Below, piece by piece: positions 29,674 through 40,409 of a stretch of 64,000 nucleotides of DNA. The stretch covers positions 257,214 to 321,213 of the forward strand of contig NZ_CALYPR010000002.1 of the NCBI RefSeq assembly GCF_945277285.1, written 5' to 3'. The translations under genes were made by a program, and so were the position numbers. Source of the stretch: an uncultured Bartonella sp. (GTDB lineage Bacteria > Pseudomonadota > Alphaproteobacteria > Rhizobiales > Rhizobiaceae). Every line of letters starts with the position of its first letter. Position 1 is the first letter of the stretch. A model generated the notes under the pieces. The model was given only the letters and a program-made list of their open reading frames with translations. It was not told where the DNA came from and did no database searches.

Positions 29674-30387
29674 ATGCCTTCATTATGGACACGAATTGGG
29701 GAGCTGATAAGCAATGTTGCCAGCGATGTTTTGGGTGCTATTGTCGAACGTGTTCGCACGTTTTTCGAAGGCGATCCCGAAACGCGTAGACAGGTAGCGT
29801 TTTCTGTTGCGATGATTGCATTGTCGGCAAAAATGGCAAAGGCTGACGGCATTGTCAGTGATGCGGAAGTAAAGGCTTTTTACGAGATTTTTTCAGTTCC
29901 TGATGACGAGTTCCACAATGTCGAACGACTTTTTAATCTGGCAAAACAGGATATTGCGGGTTTTGATGTCTATGCGCGGCGTCTTTATCGACTTTGTGAA
30001 GAATCGGATTGTAACGGGCAATTGTTGGAAGATGTTCTGGAGGGGCTTTTTTATATAGCTAAATCCGATGGTGTCATTCATCAGAGGGAATTCGATTTTT
30101 TGCGTGAAGTTTCCGATATATTCTGCTTTTCGCGTGAACGTTTCAGATCAATCAGCTCCCGCCACGCCAAAATTGGTGAAAACGACCCCTGGATGGTTTT
30201 AGGACTGGACAAAGGTGTGAGTTTTGAAGAGGCACACAGGCACTATCGCGCACTCGTACGCGAACATCACCCCGATAACGTTATCGCACGGGGTTTGCCC
30301 AAAGAGTTTATGGCAATCGCCAATGAGCGTCTTGCCGCTATCAATGATGCATGGGCGACGGTGCGTGAGGAATTTGTGGCATCATGA
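29674..30387 (+). CDS. TerB/DjlA-like protein with C-terminal J domain
   Basis: AMIALSAKMAKADGIVSDAEVKAFYEIF (TerB) and PWMVLGLDKGVSFEEAHRHYRALVREHHPDN (J domain, HPD). Confidence 0.93.
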   Translation: MPSLWTRIGELISNVASDVLGAIVERVRTFFEGDPETRRQVAFSVAMIALSAKMAKADGIVSDAEVKAFYEIFSVPDDEFHNVERLFNLAKQDIAGFDVYARRLYRLCEESDCNGQLLEDVLEGLFYIAKSDGVIHQREFDFLREVSDIFCFSRERFRSISSRHAKIGENDPWMVLGLDKGVSFEEAHRHYRALVREHHPDNVIARGLPKEFMAIANERLAAINDAWATVREEFVAS

Positions 30388-31151
30388 CAACAGAATCATT
30401 CAAAGCCGACTATATGGGAGCTATTGTCCGGCCATCGCCGAATTTTGAAAACCGTATAGATGGCGCCACGCCGCAATTTCTCGTTCTTCACTATACCGGT
30501 ATGGAAGATGCGGAGAGTGCAGAAAAAATTCTCTGTTCACCGGAGGCCAAAGTTTCAGCCCATTATGTTGTTGAAGAAGATGGCAAAATTGTCCAGTTGG
30601 TCGGCGAAACCTTTCGCGCATGGCACGCCGGCGAAAGTTTCTGGCGCGGTGTTAGCGACATCAATTCCCATTCGATCGGCATCGAAATTGTCAATGGCGG
30701 GCCGCTTTTCAATTTTCCGGATTATCCAGAACAGCAGATTGACTCAGTCATCAAGCTTTGCCGGTCAATTACCGGACGTTATAATATTGCACCAAGGAAT
30801 GTGCTTGCCCATTCCGATATTGCGCCTCATCGTAAAATCGATCCGGGTGAAAAGTTTCCTTGGCAAACACTTTTTGAAGCCGGTATTGGTCACTATGTGC
30901 GGCCTGCAGCTATTTCCGGCGGCCGTTTTATGAATATTGGTGAAAGCGGGCGACCGGTTGAAGCCTATCAGTCGATGCTTGCTCTTTATGGCTATGGCAT
31001 TGAAATTACAGGTTTGTTCGACGAACGCACACGTTTGGTAACCGAAGCATTCCAGCGCCATTTCCGCCCCGAAAAGGTTGATGGTGTAGCCGATGTCTCG
31101 ACTATTGACACACTCCACCGTCTGCTTGGCACATTGCAAAGCCTCGTATAA
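30384..31151 (+). CDS. N-acetylmuramoyl-L-alanine amidase (AmpD-like) with PG-binding domain
   Basis: FLVLHYTGMEDAESAEKILCSPEAKVSAHYVVEEDGKIVQLV; IGIEIVNGG; VLAHSDIAPHRKIDPGEKFPW. Confidence 0.95.
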   Translation: MTTESFKADYMGAIVRPSPNFENRIDGATPQFLVLHYTGMEDAESAEKILCSPEAKVSAHYVVEEDGKIVQLVGETFRAWHAGESFWRGVSDINSHSIGIEIVNGGPLFNFPDYPEQQIDSVIKLCRSITGRYNIAPRNVLAHSDIAPHRKIDPGEKFPWQTLFEAGIGHYVRPAAISGGRFMNIGESGRPVEAYQSMLALYGYGIEITGLFDERTRLVTEAFQRHFRPEKVDGVADVSTIDTLHRLLGTLQSLV

Positions 31152-31293
31152 AAGAAGTTTTGGGCAAAAAAGCATCTTTCAAACGGTTTTTCGGGCATTG
31201 GCAAACAATGTGCTTGGGGCTTTTGAGTCGTGCAGTAAACAAGATCGGGCATTATTGGTTTGCAGCTTGTTGTTTTTGTTTTATAAGCAGCCT

Positions 31294-31686
31294 GTCAGTT
31301 GGTCGGGCAGCCGCGCCTTCTCAATACCGAAAGGTGAAAGGTGAGGAAAGTCCGGGCTCCATGGAATAACGGTGCCGGATAACGTCCGGCGAGGGCAACC
31401 TCAGGGAAAGTGCCACAGAAACAAACCGCCTGTTTTAAACGGGTAAGGGTGAAAAGGCGGAGTAAGAGCCCACCGCACATCCAGTAATGGATGTGGCAAG
31501 GTAAACCCCACCGGGAGCAAGACCGAATAGGAGTGACACGCAAGCGTTGCTTGCAGCCGGTTCCGGGCCTGTCATTCGGGTAGGTTGCACGAGGCGGGTG
31601 GTAACATCCGTCCCAGATGAATGGCTGCCACGTGGAATTTTAACTAAAAGTCCGCCATACAGAACCCGGCTTATAGACCAACTGAC
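31294..31686 (+). ncRNA. rnpB: RNase P RNA (bacterial type A)
   Basis: P1 pairing GTCAGTTGGTC...GACCAACTGAC; conserved GAGGAAAGTCCGGGCTCC, AGGGAAAGTGCCACAGAAA, GGTAAACCCCACCGGGAGCAAGACC motifs. Confidence 0.96.
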
Positions 31687-31774
31687 GTTTTTCATTATTT
31701 ACATGTTTACATGATGGATAATCACAAATATTTTTACATTAAACCAATTGACGGATCATGGCTTTTAGAGCTAA

Positions 31775-31789
31775 TGCAAATCATTCGCA
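31775..31789. promoter_or_regulatory. Candidate Mur/Fur-type operator upstream of mntH
   Basis: TGCAAAT-C-ATTCGCA, 15-bp dyad with one mismatch, 19 bp before the mntH ATG. Confidence 0.4.
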
Positions 31790-31807
31790 ATTAGAAAGTT
31801 TGCCTTC

Positions 31808-33118
31808 ATGTCTCTTCAAGATGATAATTTTCCACACGATTCCTCGCTCACCGGACGAACATCCAAGGGCATTTCCGAGATGCTTGCGGGTAAGCGAAAA
31901 GGGGGTCGGACTTTTCTGCTCATGGTCGGGCCTGCCGTTATTGCGTCCATAGCCTATATGGACCCGGGCAATTTCGCGACCAATATTCAAGCCGGTTCCG
32001 GTTACGGGTATACACTTTTGTGGGTGGTGTTGCTGGCAAACCTCATTGCCATGCTGTTTCAGGCACTTTCCGCAAAAGTCGGCATTGTCACAGGCCGTAA
32101 TCTTGCCGAGCTTTGCCGCGACCATTTGTCGAAACCGGTTGTTGTCATTATGTGGATTGTTAGCGAGATTGCCGCCATGGCGACAGATCTTGCCGAATTT
32201 CTGGGGGGCGCCATCGGCCTTGCACTGCTCTTTAATATGCCGCTCATTATTGGCATGGTGATAACGGCCGTTGTCACCTATGCGTTATTGATGATCGACA
32301 GTCGCGGTTTTCGTCCGACGGAAATTTTGATTGGTGTTTTGGTGTCGATTATCGGCATATGTTATCTTATTGAAATGATTATTGCGCCGGTTGATTGGGA
32401 AGCTGCTGGTCTGCATCTTTTCATCCCCGAAATGCCCGATACCCACGCACTTCTCATTTCGGTCGGCATTATCGGTGCAACTGTTATGCCGCACGCACTT
32501 TATCTCCATTCAGGACTGACTCAGGCTCGTGCAAAAGTCCAGAGTGATAAAGACCGCCGGCAACTTGTGCGGTATTCCAACCGCGAAGTCATTGTTGCGC
32601 TTGCTGTAGCCGGTATGGTCAATATGGCAATGGTGATTATGGCAGCAAGCACTTTCCATGGGCAACATAGCGATATTGCCGAAATAGATCAGGCCTACCA
32701 CACATTGACTCCGCTCCTTGGTGTTGGTGCAGCAGGTGTCTTTCTCGTGTCATTGATTGTGTCGGGTATTTCAAGTTCGGTTGTCGGCACTATGGCGGGG
32801 CAGATGGTCATGCAAGGTTTTGTCGGGTTCTATATTCCGATCTGGGTTCGTCGTCTGGTCACAATGATTCCGGCCTTTATCGTGGTTGCCCTTGGTGTCA
32901 ATTCGACAGAAGCACTGGTCGTCAGTCAGGTTATCCTTTCGATTTCTCTTCCTGTACCGATGATTGCACTTTTATATTTTAGCGGGCGCAAAGAAATTAT
33001 GGGGCAGTTTGCCAATGGCCGTGTTACGCAAATTGTTGCCATTCTTTCGGCCATTGTTGTTCTCATCTTAAATTTTGTTCTGCTCTTCATGACGTTCGGG
33101 CTTATACCGGAAATTTAG
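31808..33118 (+). CDS. mntH: Nramp-family divalent metal (Mn2+/Fe2+) transporter
   Basis: GPAVIASIAYMDPGNFATNIQAGSGYGYTLLWVVLLANLIAMLFQ; MPHALYLHSGL. Confidence 0.97.
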   Translation: MSLQDDNFPHDSSLTGRTSKGISEMLAGKRKGGRTFLLMVGPAVIASIAYMDPGNFATNIQAGSGYGYTLLWVVLLANLIAMLFQALSAKVGIVTGRNLAELCRDHLSKPVVVIMWIVSEIAAMATDLAEFLGGAIGLALLFNMPLIIGMVITAVVTYALLMIDSRGFRPTEILIGVLVSIIGICYLIEMIIAPVDWEAAGLHLFIPEMPDTHALLISVGIIGATVMPHALYLHSGLTQARAKVQSDKDRRQLVRYSNREVIVALAVAGMVNMAMVIMAASTFHGQHSDIAEIDQAYHTLTPLLGVGAAGVFLVSLIVSGISSSVVGTMAGQMVMQGFVGFYIPIWVRRLVTMIPAFIVVALGVNSTEALVVSQVILSISLPVPMIALLYFSGRKEIMGQFANGRVTQIVAILSAIVVLILNFVLLFMTFGLIPEI

Positions 33119-33232
33119 TGAAGATAGGGTGTAATCCTAACACTTCGTTAAGCATAATCGTGCGATAAAAGAGATTGACGTATTTTTCCTTGGAAAAAGG
33201 AAAGGTGCGTCAATCGCTTCTGTTGCAATGAA

Positions 33233-34273
33233 ATGCAGCAGGTTTTGAAAACGTGCTCTGTAAAAAAAACGATGCCGACTGTTAGGGATGACCATTTAAA
33301 ACGCCATATTCCGGTATTATTGGAACCTGTTCTTGAGGGAATGGCGCCGCTTGCCAATAGCACAATTATTGACGGTACATTTGGTGCCGGTGGCTATTCA
33401 TGTGCGATGCTGGACAAGGGTGCCAATGTTATTGCCCTTGATCGCGACCCCGAAGCAATTCACGCCGGCGAACAACTGGTCAAACTTTACTATCCGCGTT
33501 TGAAGCTCATCCATACAGAATTTTCCAATCTTGGCGAGGTTGTATCCGGCAAGGTTGATGGTGTTGTTCTTGATATCGGTGTTTCATCAATGCAGATTGA
33601 CGAAGCCGCGCGCGGTTTTTCTTTCCAGAAAGACGGGCCGCTTGACATGCGCATGTCGGAACAGGGATTTAGCGCAGCCGATGTCGTCAACACAATGAAA
33701 ACAAGTGATTTGACGCGCATTTTCGGTCTTCTCGGTGAAGAGCGTTATGCTTCTCGTATTGCCAAAATGATTACCGAACGGCGTGAAAAAAAGCCGTTTT
33801 TGCGCACTTTTGATCTTGCCGATGCGATTGAAACACTGGTTGGCCGAAAACCCGGTGACCACATCCATCCGGCAACGCGGGTCTTTCAGGCATTGCGCAT
33901 CTATGTCAATGACGAGCTTGGCGAACTGGCAAAGGCACTTACAGCAGCAGAAAGCGTCTTGACTACAGGTGGAAGGCTCGGTGTTGTCACATTCCATTCG
34001 CTTGAAGACCGCATGGTAAAACACTTCTTTACCGCACGCTCCAGGGCAGTTTCGCAATCACGCTATTTGCCACCGGCCGAGACAGAAAAACCAACTTTTA
34101 TAGTGAACGTCAGGGGCGGCATTACAGCCGATGAAGCAGAACTGAAACGAAACCCGCGGGCGCGCTCGGCACGGTTGCGTCTTGGTGTACGCACCGATGC
34201 ACCGGCTACACCGATTGACGCGGCACTTTTTGGTCTTCCCGATCTTGCTCGATTTAATGGTAATAGAAAATGA
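33233..34273 (+). CDS. rsmH: 16S rRNA (cytosine(1402)-N4)-methyltransferase
   Basis: [58 protein letters not shown]; start may be 33272 (MPTVRDDH). Confidence 0.96.
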   Translation: MQQVLKTCSVKKTMPTVRDDHLKRHIPVLLEPVLEGMAPLANSTIIDGTFGAGGYSCAMLDKGANVIALDRDPEAIHAGEQLVKLYYPRLKLIHTEFSNLGEVVSGKVDGVVLDIGVSSMQIDEAARGFSFQKDGPLDMRMSEQGFSAADVVNTMKTSDLTRIFGLLGEERYASRIAKMITERREKKPFLRTFDLADAIETLVGRKPGDHIHPATRVFQALRIYVNDELGELAKALTAAESVLTTGGRLGVVTFHSLEDRMVKHFFTARSRAVSQSRYLPPAETEKPTFIVNVRGGITADEAELKRNPRARSARLRLGVRTDAPATPIDAALFGLPDLARFNGNRK

Positions 34274-34677
34274 CAGTTTTTCGTACATTTGATATGATTT
34301 TGGTGGCCATTATGATTTGTGCGGCCGGCATTACCTACAAGGTCAAATATGACGCGCAAAAGCGTATCGGCGAAGTCCACCGCATTGAGCGACAAATTGT
34401 TGCCGAAAAGAACACCATCAATCTGCTGCATGCCGAATGGGCTATGATGATCGAACCAGAGCGGATTCAAGCTTTGGTAACACGTTATCAGGATCAGCTT
34501 GGACTGCAAGTGACCGATGCACGCCAGATTGTAAAATTGCGGGATATTCCGGAACGTTTGCCCGACCAGATCGAAAATCTGATCAAGGATGACGAACTTG
34601 AAGAAAAGAATTCGCTTCTCGCCAAAAATAGCAATGCGAATGTTGATACGATTGCAACAGGAAGCGTTCGGCCATGA
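34270..34677 (+). CDS. ftsL: Cell division protein FtsL
   Basis: Position between rsmH and ftsI; N-terminal TM and coiled coil. Confidence 0.88.
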   Translation: MTVFRTFDMILVAIMICAAGITYKVKYDAQKRIGEVHRIERQIVAEKNTINLLHAEWAMMIEPERIQALVTRYQDQLGLQVTDARQIVKLRDIPERLPDQIENLIKDDELEEKNSLLAKNSNANVDTIATGSVRP

Positions 34678-36425
34678 AATTGATACAGTTTTTGAAACGC
34701 AAGAAAAAAGCACCCCTTAACAGTTATGAACAACTGCAAAAAGCCGAATACCGTTCGCGCCGCACCCGTCGACGCCTGATGGTGGTGATAAGTTGTTTTT
34801 TGTGCGTCTATGCGGTGATTTTTGCCCGCCTTATCTATTTTGGTATTCAAGGCGGAAAAATCGAAGAAGCAACTGGCCCTGCCGTCGAACAATCGGCTTC
34901 GCGCCCTGATATTCTTGACCGCAATGGTCGGTTACTTGCTACCGATTTGAAAACCTATTCGCTTTTTGCCGAACCGCGCCGCATCATTGACGTGGATGAG
35001 ACGATCGAATTGATTTCAACTGTTCTGCCAAATCTAGACTGGCAGGAAACTTACCGCAAGCTCAAGAAAAAAACCGGTTTTGCGTGGATTCAACGTGGTT
35101 TGACACCCGCCCAGAAAGAACAAATCATGGCTTTGGGCATTCCAGGAGTGGGATTTCGTACCGAAGTGCGCCGTTTTTACCCCGGCGGGCCGACAGCTTC
35201 GCATATTCTAGGCATGGTTAATGTCGACAATCAAGGCACTGCCGGCATGGAAAAATATATCGACAGTGCTGGTCTGAGTGATTTGCGTGCTGCCGGTCTT
35301 GCCGATGAAACGTCTCTTGAACCGGTGAAACTTTCCATAGATATCCGGGTTCAGGCTATTGTTCGTGATGTTATTGCCGACGCAATGCAGCGCTATAAGG
35401 CAATTGCTGCCGGAGCAGTGGTCATCAATATTCATACCGGCGAAGTACTTGCAATGGCATCCATGCCGGATTTTGATCCTAATAATCCGGTTGATGCACT
35501 CAAAAAAGACCGGTTAAACCGGATGACGGCAGGTACTTTTGAAATGGGCTCGACAATCAAGAGCTTTACGACAGCTATGGCGCTTGATTCAGGAAAATTC
35601 CAGTTAAACAGTGTGATTGATGCGTCAAAACCGCTTGCTGCCGGCCGCGGCCATTTTATTCGTGATTTCCATGGCAAATATCGCCCGCTTACTGCTTGGG
35701 AAATATTCATATTTTCTTCCAATATAGGCTCAGCCAAAGAAGCTTTGACCATCGGCATTGATGGCCACCGTGAATTTCTGAAAAGAATGGGTCTGTTGGA
35801 TCGCATGACGACCGAGCTTCCAGAAATTGCCCGTCCGGTCGAGCCGCGGCGCTGGAAAACTGTCAATTCGATGACCATCGCATTTGGTCATGGCATGATG
35901 ACAACCCCGTTACAGACAGCTGTTGGTGCGAGTGCGCTGATGAATGGCGGGCGACTTATCGAACCGACATTTCTAAAACGCACAGCTGAAGAAGCCAATG
36001 AACATTCCAAACAGGTTGTCGCACCGGAAACCAGTCGTGATATGCGTTATCTTTATAAATTGAATGGCGATATCGGTTCGGGACGGCGGGCTAAAGTGGA
36101 AGGTTATCGTGTTGGCGGAAAAACCGGTACGGCTGAAAAAGTCGAAAACGGCAAATATTCCAAAACCAAAAGGTTCAACGCTTTTCTTGCTTCGTTTCCA
36201 ATCGACAACCCGCAATATGTTGTTTTAACGATTATTGACGAACCTCAGGCAGAAGAGGGGAAATTTGGTCACACGGCCGGTTTTAATGCGGCACCGATGG
36301 TTGCTGAAATTATTCGCCGTTCTGCAACATTTTTGGGTGTAAGACCCGACTTCAAGGAAGAATATGCACCGGTTCTTGCCTCTTCCGGCAATCAGAAACT
36401 GCCAGAAACCTCATACAATGATTAG
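34674..36425 (+). CDS. ftsI: Peptidoglycan D,D-transpeptidase FtsI (PBP3)
   Basis: PDILDRNGRLLATDLKTYSLFAEP; FEMGSTIKSFT (SxxK); SSN; VGGKTGTAEK. Confidence 0.96.
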   Translation: MKLIQFLKRKKKAPLNSYEQLQKAEYRSRRTRRRLMVVISCFLCVYAVIFARLIYFGIQGGKIEEATGPAVEQSASRPDILDRNGRLLATDLKTYSLFAEPRRIIDVDETIELISTVLPNLDWQETYRKLKKKTGFAWIQRGLTPAQKEQIMALGIPGVGFRTEVRRFYPGGPTASHILGMVNVDNQGTAGMEKYIDSAGLSDLRAAGLADETSLEPVKLSIDIRVQAIVRDVIADAMQRYKAIAAGAVVINIHTGEVLAMASMPDFDPNNPVDALKKDRLNRMTAGTFEMGSTIKSFTTAMALDSGKFQLNSVIDASKPLAAGRGHFIRDFHGKYRPLTAWEIFIFSSNIGSAKEALTIGIDGHREFLKRMGLLDRMTTELPEIARPVEPRRWKTVNSMTIAFGHGMMTTPLQTAVGASALMNGGRLIEPTFLKRTAEEANEHSKQVVAPETSRDMRYLYKLNGDIGSGRRAKVEGYRVGGKTGTAEKVENGKYSKTKRFNAFLASFPIDNPQYVVLTIIDEPQAEEGKFGHTAGFNAAPMVAEIIRRSATFLGVRPDFKEEYAPVLASSGNQKLPETSYND

Positions 36426-36443
36426 AGCAGAAGGGGAAAGCAC

Positions 36444-37895
36444 ATGAAACTTGATCTACTCCTGAGCGGCATGGTCGAAAAGTTACCTGTGTCATCAGCT
36501 GAAATTACCGGCGTTACCGCTGATTCGAGAAAGGTTCAACCCGGCTTTCTTTTTGTTGCTCTTCAAGGCAACAAGGGGGATGGCGGGGCTTATACGCAAG
36601 ATGCGGTAAAGCGCGGTGCTGTTGCGATTATTACCGACCATGATTTTAAACTTGATGTTTCCGACGTACCGATAATAAGAGTAAAGGATGCCCGCCACGA
36701 ATTGGCAATAGTAGCCGCCCGTTTTTTTGGCAAACAGCCGCCAACAGTTGTCGCCGTTACGGGAACAAGTGGCAAAACTTCCGTGGCCTCATTTACGCGG
36801 CAGATATGGAAAGATGCCGGTTTTGCCGCAGCAAGTATCGGAACAATCGGCGTGATAACGCCGAAAAGAAATGAATATGGGTCTCTTACCACTCCGGATC
36901 CGGTAAGACTCCAACAAATCATGGCCGAACTTGCCGATGAAGGGGTGACCCATGTTGCCATGGAAGCTTCCTCTCACGGCATAGACCAAAGCCGGCTTGA
37001 CGGTGTCCGGCTAACAGCAGCAGCTTTTACCAATCTCGGCCGGGATCATATGGATTATCACCCGACAGTTGAAGACTATTTCCGGGCAAAAATGCGCTTG
37101 TTCGATACGCTTTTGCCAAAAGCTGCACCTGCTGTCATCTTTGCCGATGATAAATATTCGGAAGCTGCCATTGAACACGTAAAACGGTCAAAGCGCGAAG
37201 TGCTTACTGTCGGAAGAAAGGGAGATTTTATTAAATTGCGCCATGTCGAGCACCAGCGCTCGCGTCAATTTGTCGATTGCAGTGTCGGTGGCGAAGTTTT
37301 TGAATTTACCTTGCCACTTGCCGGTGATTTTCAGGTTTCCAATGCTCTGGTTGCTGCAGGTCTTGCGCTGGCAACCGGTGTTTCGCCAGCTGCTGTTTTC
37401 CGTGCGATTGAACGACTCCAAGGTGCTCCGGGGCGTTTGGAACTTGTCGCTACAACCAAAAATAAAGCTGCAATCTATGTTGATTACGCGCATAAACCGG
37501 AAGCTCTCGAACAGGTGCTTCTTGCAGTCAAAGCATTTACCACAGGGCGCGTCATTGTGGTTTTCGGCTGTGGTGGTGATCGCGACAAGGGTAAACGTCC
37601 TTTAATGGGAAAAATAGCAACCAAATATGCCGATATTGTTATCGTTACCGATGATAATCCACGCACCGAAAATGCCAAAGAAATCCGCAAGGAAATAATG
37701 GCTGCGGCTATCGGCGCAAAGGAAATCGGAGATAGGCGGGAAGCAATCCGATATGCCATTTCATTGCTTGAGAGTGGCGACACGCTTGTTGTTGCCGGCA
37801 AGGGCCATGAAAAAGGCCAGATCATTGGCGAAGAAGTGAAGCCGTTTTCTGATCATCAGGAAATAACGGAGGCTTTGGAAGGACAATATAAATGA
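36444..37895 (+). CDS. murE: UDP-MurNAc-L-Ala-D-Glu meso-DAP ligase
   Basis: [49 protein letters not shown]. Confidence 0.96.
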   Translation: MKLDLLLSGMVEKLPVSSAEITGVTADSRKVQPGFLFVALQGNKGDGGAYTQDAVKRGAVAIITDHDFKLDVSDVPIIRVKDARHELAIVAARFFGKQPPTVVAVTGTSGKTSVASFTRQIWKDAGFAAASIGTIGVITPKRNEYGSLTTPDPVRLQQIMAELADEGVTHVAMEASSHGIDQSRLDGVRLTAAAFTNLGRDHMDYHPTVEDYFRAKMRLFDTLLPKAAPAVIFADDKYSEAAIEHVKRSKREVLTVGRKGDFIKLRHVEHQRSRQFVDCSVGGEVFEFTLPLAGDFQVSNALVAAGLALATGVSPAAVFRAIERLQGAPGRLELVATTKNKAAIYVDYAHKPEALEQVLLAVKAFTTGRVIVVFGCGGDRDKGKRPLMGKIATKYADIVIVTDDNPRTENAKEIRKEIMAAAIGAKEIGDRREAIRYAISLLESGDTLVVAGKGHEKGQIIGEEVKPFSDHQEITEALEGQYK

Positions 37896-39310
37896 CCCGA
37901 TTGTGGACGGGAGCGGAACTAAAGCAGGCAATTTCTGGAGAGGTTATTGGCGAACTGCCGGATACACTTTCCGGTGTATCGATAGACAGCCGGACCGTAA
38001 AGCCCGGTGAGATCTTTTTTTGTATCAAAGGCGAAAAATTCGATGGCCATGATTTTGCAGCAAAAGCAGCAGAATTAGGCGCCGGTCTGGTGATTATTGA
38101 CAAAAGCCATAAAACGCAGCTTGAAAAATTATCGCGGCCAATGATTGTTGTTGATGACGTGCTTGAAGCGCTTGATAAACTCGCGTGTGCAGCAAGAAAA
38201 AGATCAAAGGCAAAGATTATTGCTGTTACCGGTTCGGTAGGAAAAACGACCACCAAAGAAGCTTTGCGTCATTGCTTGTCGGCCGTGGGAAAAGTGCATG
38301 CCAATCCAGCGTCTTTCAATAATCAATGGGGTGTGCCGCTAACGCTTGCACGCATGCCGGCCGATACCGATTATGGAATATTTGAAATCGGCATGAACCA
38401 TCCAAATGAAATCCGCCCGCTTGTCAAAATGGTACAGCCCGACGTTGCTGTTATTACTAAGGTTGCTGCCGTTCATTTGGGCTTTTTTTCCAGTATCGAG
38501 CAAATTGCCGATGCTAAGGCCGAGATTTTTGAAGGAGTGGTTGAAGACGGCATTGCGCTTCTTAATGCCGATGACGACTTTTTCAGTTATCTTTCGGGCA
38601 AGGCAAGAGACAGCGGTATCAAAACTATTTTAAGTTTTGGTGAAGCCGGTTTTGCCAATTACCGATTGGAAAAACTCCATATGCAAGGGGATTGTTCTTG
38701 CATGACCGTCAAAATCGGAAATGACGAAGCCATGGTAAAAGTAGCCGCACCGGGTCGCCATATTGTGCAGGATTGTCTGGCTGTGCTTGGTGCGTGCGAT
38801 TGTGTGGGAGCCGATATGGCCCATATCGTTATGGCAATGGCAAGTTTTACCGCTGAAAGTGGCCGTGGTGCGCGCTATCACCTGTCATTGCCGACAGGTG
38901 GTACGTTTACTTTGATTGATGAAAGTTACAATGCCAATCCCGCTTCGATGCGTGCGAGTCTTGAATTATTGAAAGAAGCAAAAACCGGTGCTCGTGGCCG
39001 GCGTATTGCGGTTCTTGGCGATATGCTCGAACTTGGCAAATATAGTGAAAAACTGCATCGCGAACTCGCCGAACCGGTTTTTTCTGCAGGTGCGAACCCT
39101 GTCTATCTAATTGGACATGAAATAAAACCGCTGGCGAACGAGCTTGCAAAAAAACTTAAAGTCGTCACCCAAGAAAACGTCGACGATATTGTGCCACTCA
39201 TTTTAAAAGACATTCGCGACGGTGATGTCATTATGGTCAAATCGTCAAATTCTATTCGCTCTTCACGTGTTGTGTCGGCTTTGCTTGAACGTTATAAGAC
39301 AGCCGATTGA
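37892..39310 (+). CDS. murF: UDP-MurNAc-tripeptide D-Ala-D-Ala ligase
   Basis: [53 protein letters not shown]. Confidence 0.96.
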   Translation: MTRLWTGAELKQAISGEVIGELPDTLSGVSIDSRTVKPGEIFFCIKGEKFDGHDFAAKAAELGAGLVIIDKSHKTQLEKLSRPMIVVDDVLEALDKLACAARKRSKAKIIAVTGSVGKTTTKEALRHCLSAVGKVHANPASFNNQWGVPLTLARMPADTDYGIFEIGMNHPNEIRPLVKMVQPDVAVITKVAAVHLGFFSSIEQIADAKAEIFEGVVEDGIALLNADDDFFSYLSGKARDSGIKTILSFGEAGFANYRLEKLHMQGDCSCMTVKIGNDEAMVKVAAPGRHIVQDCLAVLGACDCVGADMAHIVMAMASFTAESGRGARYHLSLPTGGTFTLIDESYNANPASMRASLELLKEAKTGARGRRIAVLGDMLELGKYSEKLHRELAEPVFSAGANPVYLIGHEIKPLANELAKKLKVVTQENVDDIVPLILKDIRDGDVIMVKSSNSIRSSRVVSALLERYKTAD

Positions 39311-39333
39311 AAGTTTAAAAAGGCCTTGCTTTT

Positions 39334-40404
39334 ATGTTGATGTTCGTTTCATCACTGACCGATATTTTGCCGGGTGTCGGCGTTTTTCGCTATATAACGT
39401 TCCGCACCGGTGCGGCGTTACTTACCTCGGGACTGATTGTTTTTCTCTTCGGGCCAAGCATTATTGCTTCGCTGAAAGTGCGTCAGGGAAAAGGACAGCC
39501 GATCCGCGCCGATGGTCCGCAAACCCACTTCAAAAAAGCCGGTACCCCGACAATGGGTGGTTTGATGATTTTGAGCGGTACCGTTGTTTCGGCACTTTTA
39601 TGGTGTAACCTTTTGAATATCTATTTCTGGGTTGTGCTTCTGGTGATGCTGGCCTTTGGAGCCATCGGCTTTTACGACGACTATCTTAAAGTTACCAAGC
39701 AGAGTGAAAAAGGCTTTTCCGGCAAGGCACGCCTGACACTTGAATTTATTATTGCCATTATTGCATCGGCGGTGATTATGTATAATGAATCAACCGGTTT
39801 GGCACTTCCCTTTGTTAAAGATTATCTGCTCAATCTTGGCTGGTTTTTTATTCCCTTTGCCGCTTTTGTCATGGTTGGCTCGGGCAATGCTGTCAATTTT
39901 ACCGATGGCCTTGATGGACTTGCCATTGTTCCGGTAATGGTTGCCGCATCGTCTTTTGCACTCATTGCCTATCTTTCAGGAAATATCAATTTTGCCGATT
40001 ATTTGCAGATTCACTATGTGGCCGGTTCTGGTGAACTGACGGTGCTGCTTGGTGCAGTGGTCGGAGCAGGGCTCGGCTTTTTGTGGTTTAACGCTCCGCC
40101 TGCGGCAATTTTTATGGGCGATACCGGCTCGCTTGCTCTCGGCGGTATGTTGGGGGCTGTTGCGGTTGCCACAAAACATGAAATTGTTCTGGCTGTCATT
40201 GGCGGGCTTTTTGTTATGGAAGCACTGTCGGTCATCATTCAGGTTTTCTGGTTCAAGCTGACTGGCAGACGCGTTTTCCTGATGGCTCCTATCCATCACC
40301 ATTTCGAGAAAAAAGGCTGGACAGAAAGTCAGGTTGTTATACGCTTCTGGATTATATCGATTGTGCTTGCCTTAATCGGCCTTTCCACTCTTAAACTGAG
40401 ATAA
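39334..40404 (+). CDS. mraY: Phospho-MurNAc-pentapeptide translocase
   Basis: [47 protein letters not shown]. Confidence 0.97.
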   Translation: MLMFVSSLTDILPGVGVFRYITFRTGAALLTSGLIVFLFGPSIIASLKVRQGKGQPIRADGPQTHFKKAGTPTMGGLMILSGTVVSALLWCNLLNIYFWVVLLVMLAFGAIGFYDDYLKVTKQSEKGFSGKARLTLEFIIAIIASAVIMYNESTGLALPFVKDYLLNLGWFFIPFAAFVMVGSGNAVNFTDGLDGLAIVPVMVAASSFALIAYLSGNINFADYLQIHYVAGSGELTVLLGAVVGAGLGFLWFNAPPAAIFMGDTGSLALGGMLGAVAVATKHEIVLAVIGGLFVMEALSVIIQVFWFKLTGRRVFLMAPIHHHFEKKGWTESQVVIRFWIISIVLALIGLSTLKLR

Positions 40405-40409
40405 ATACT

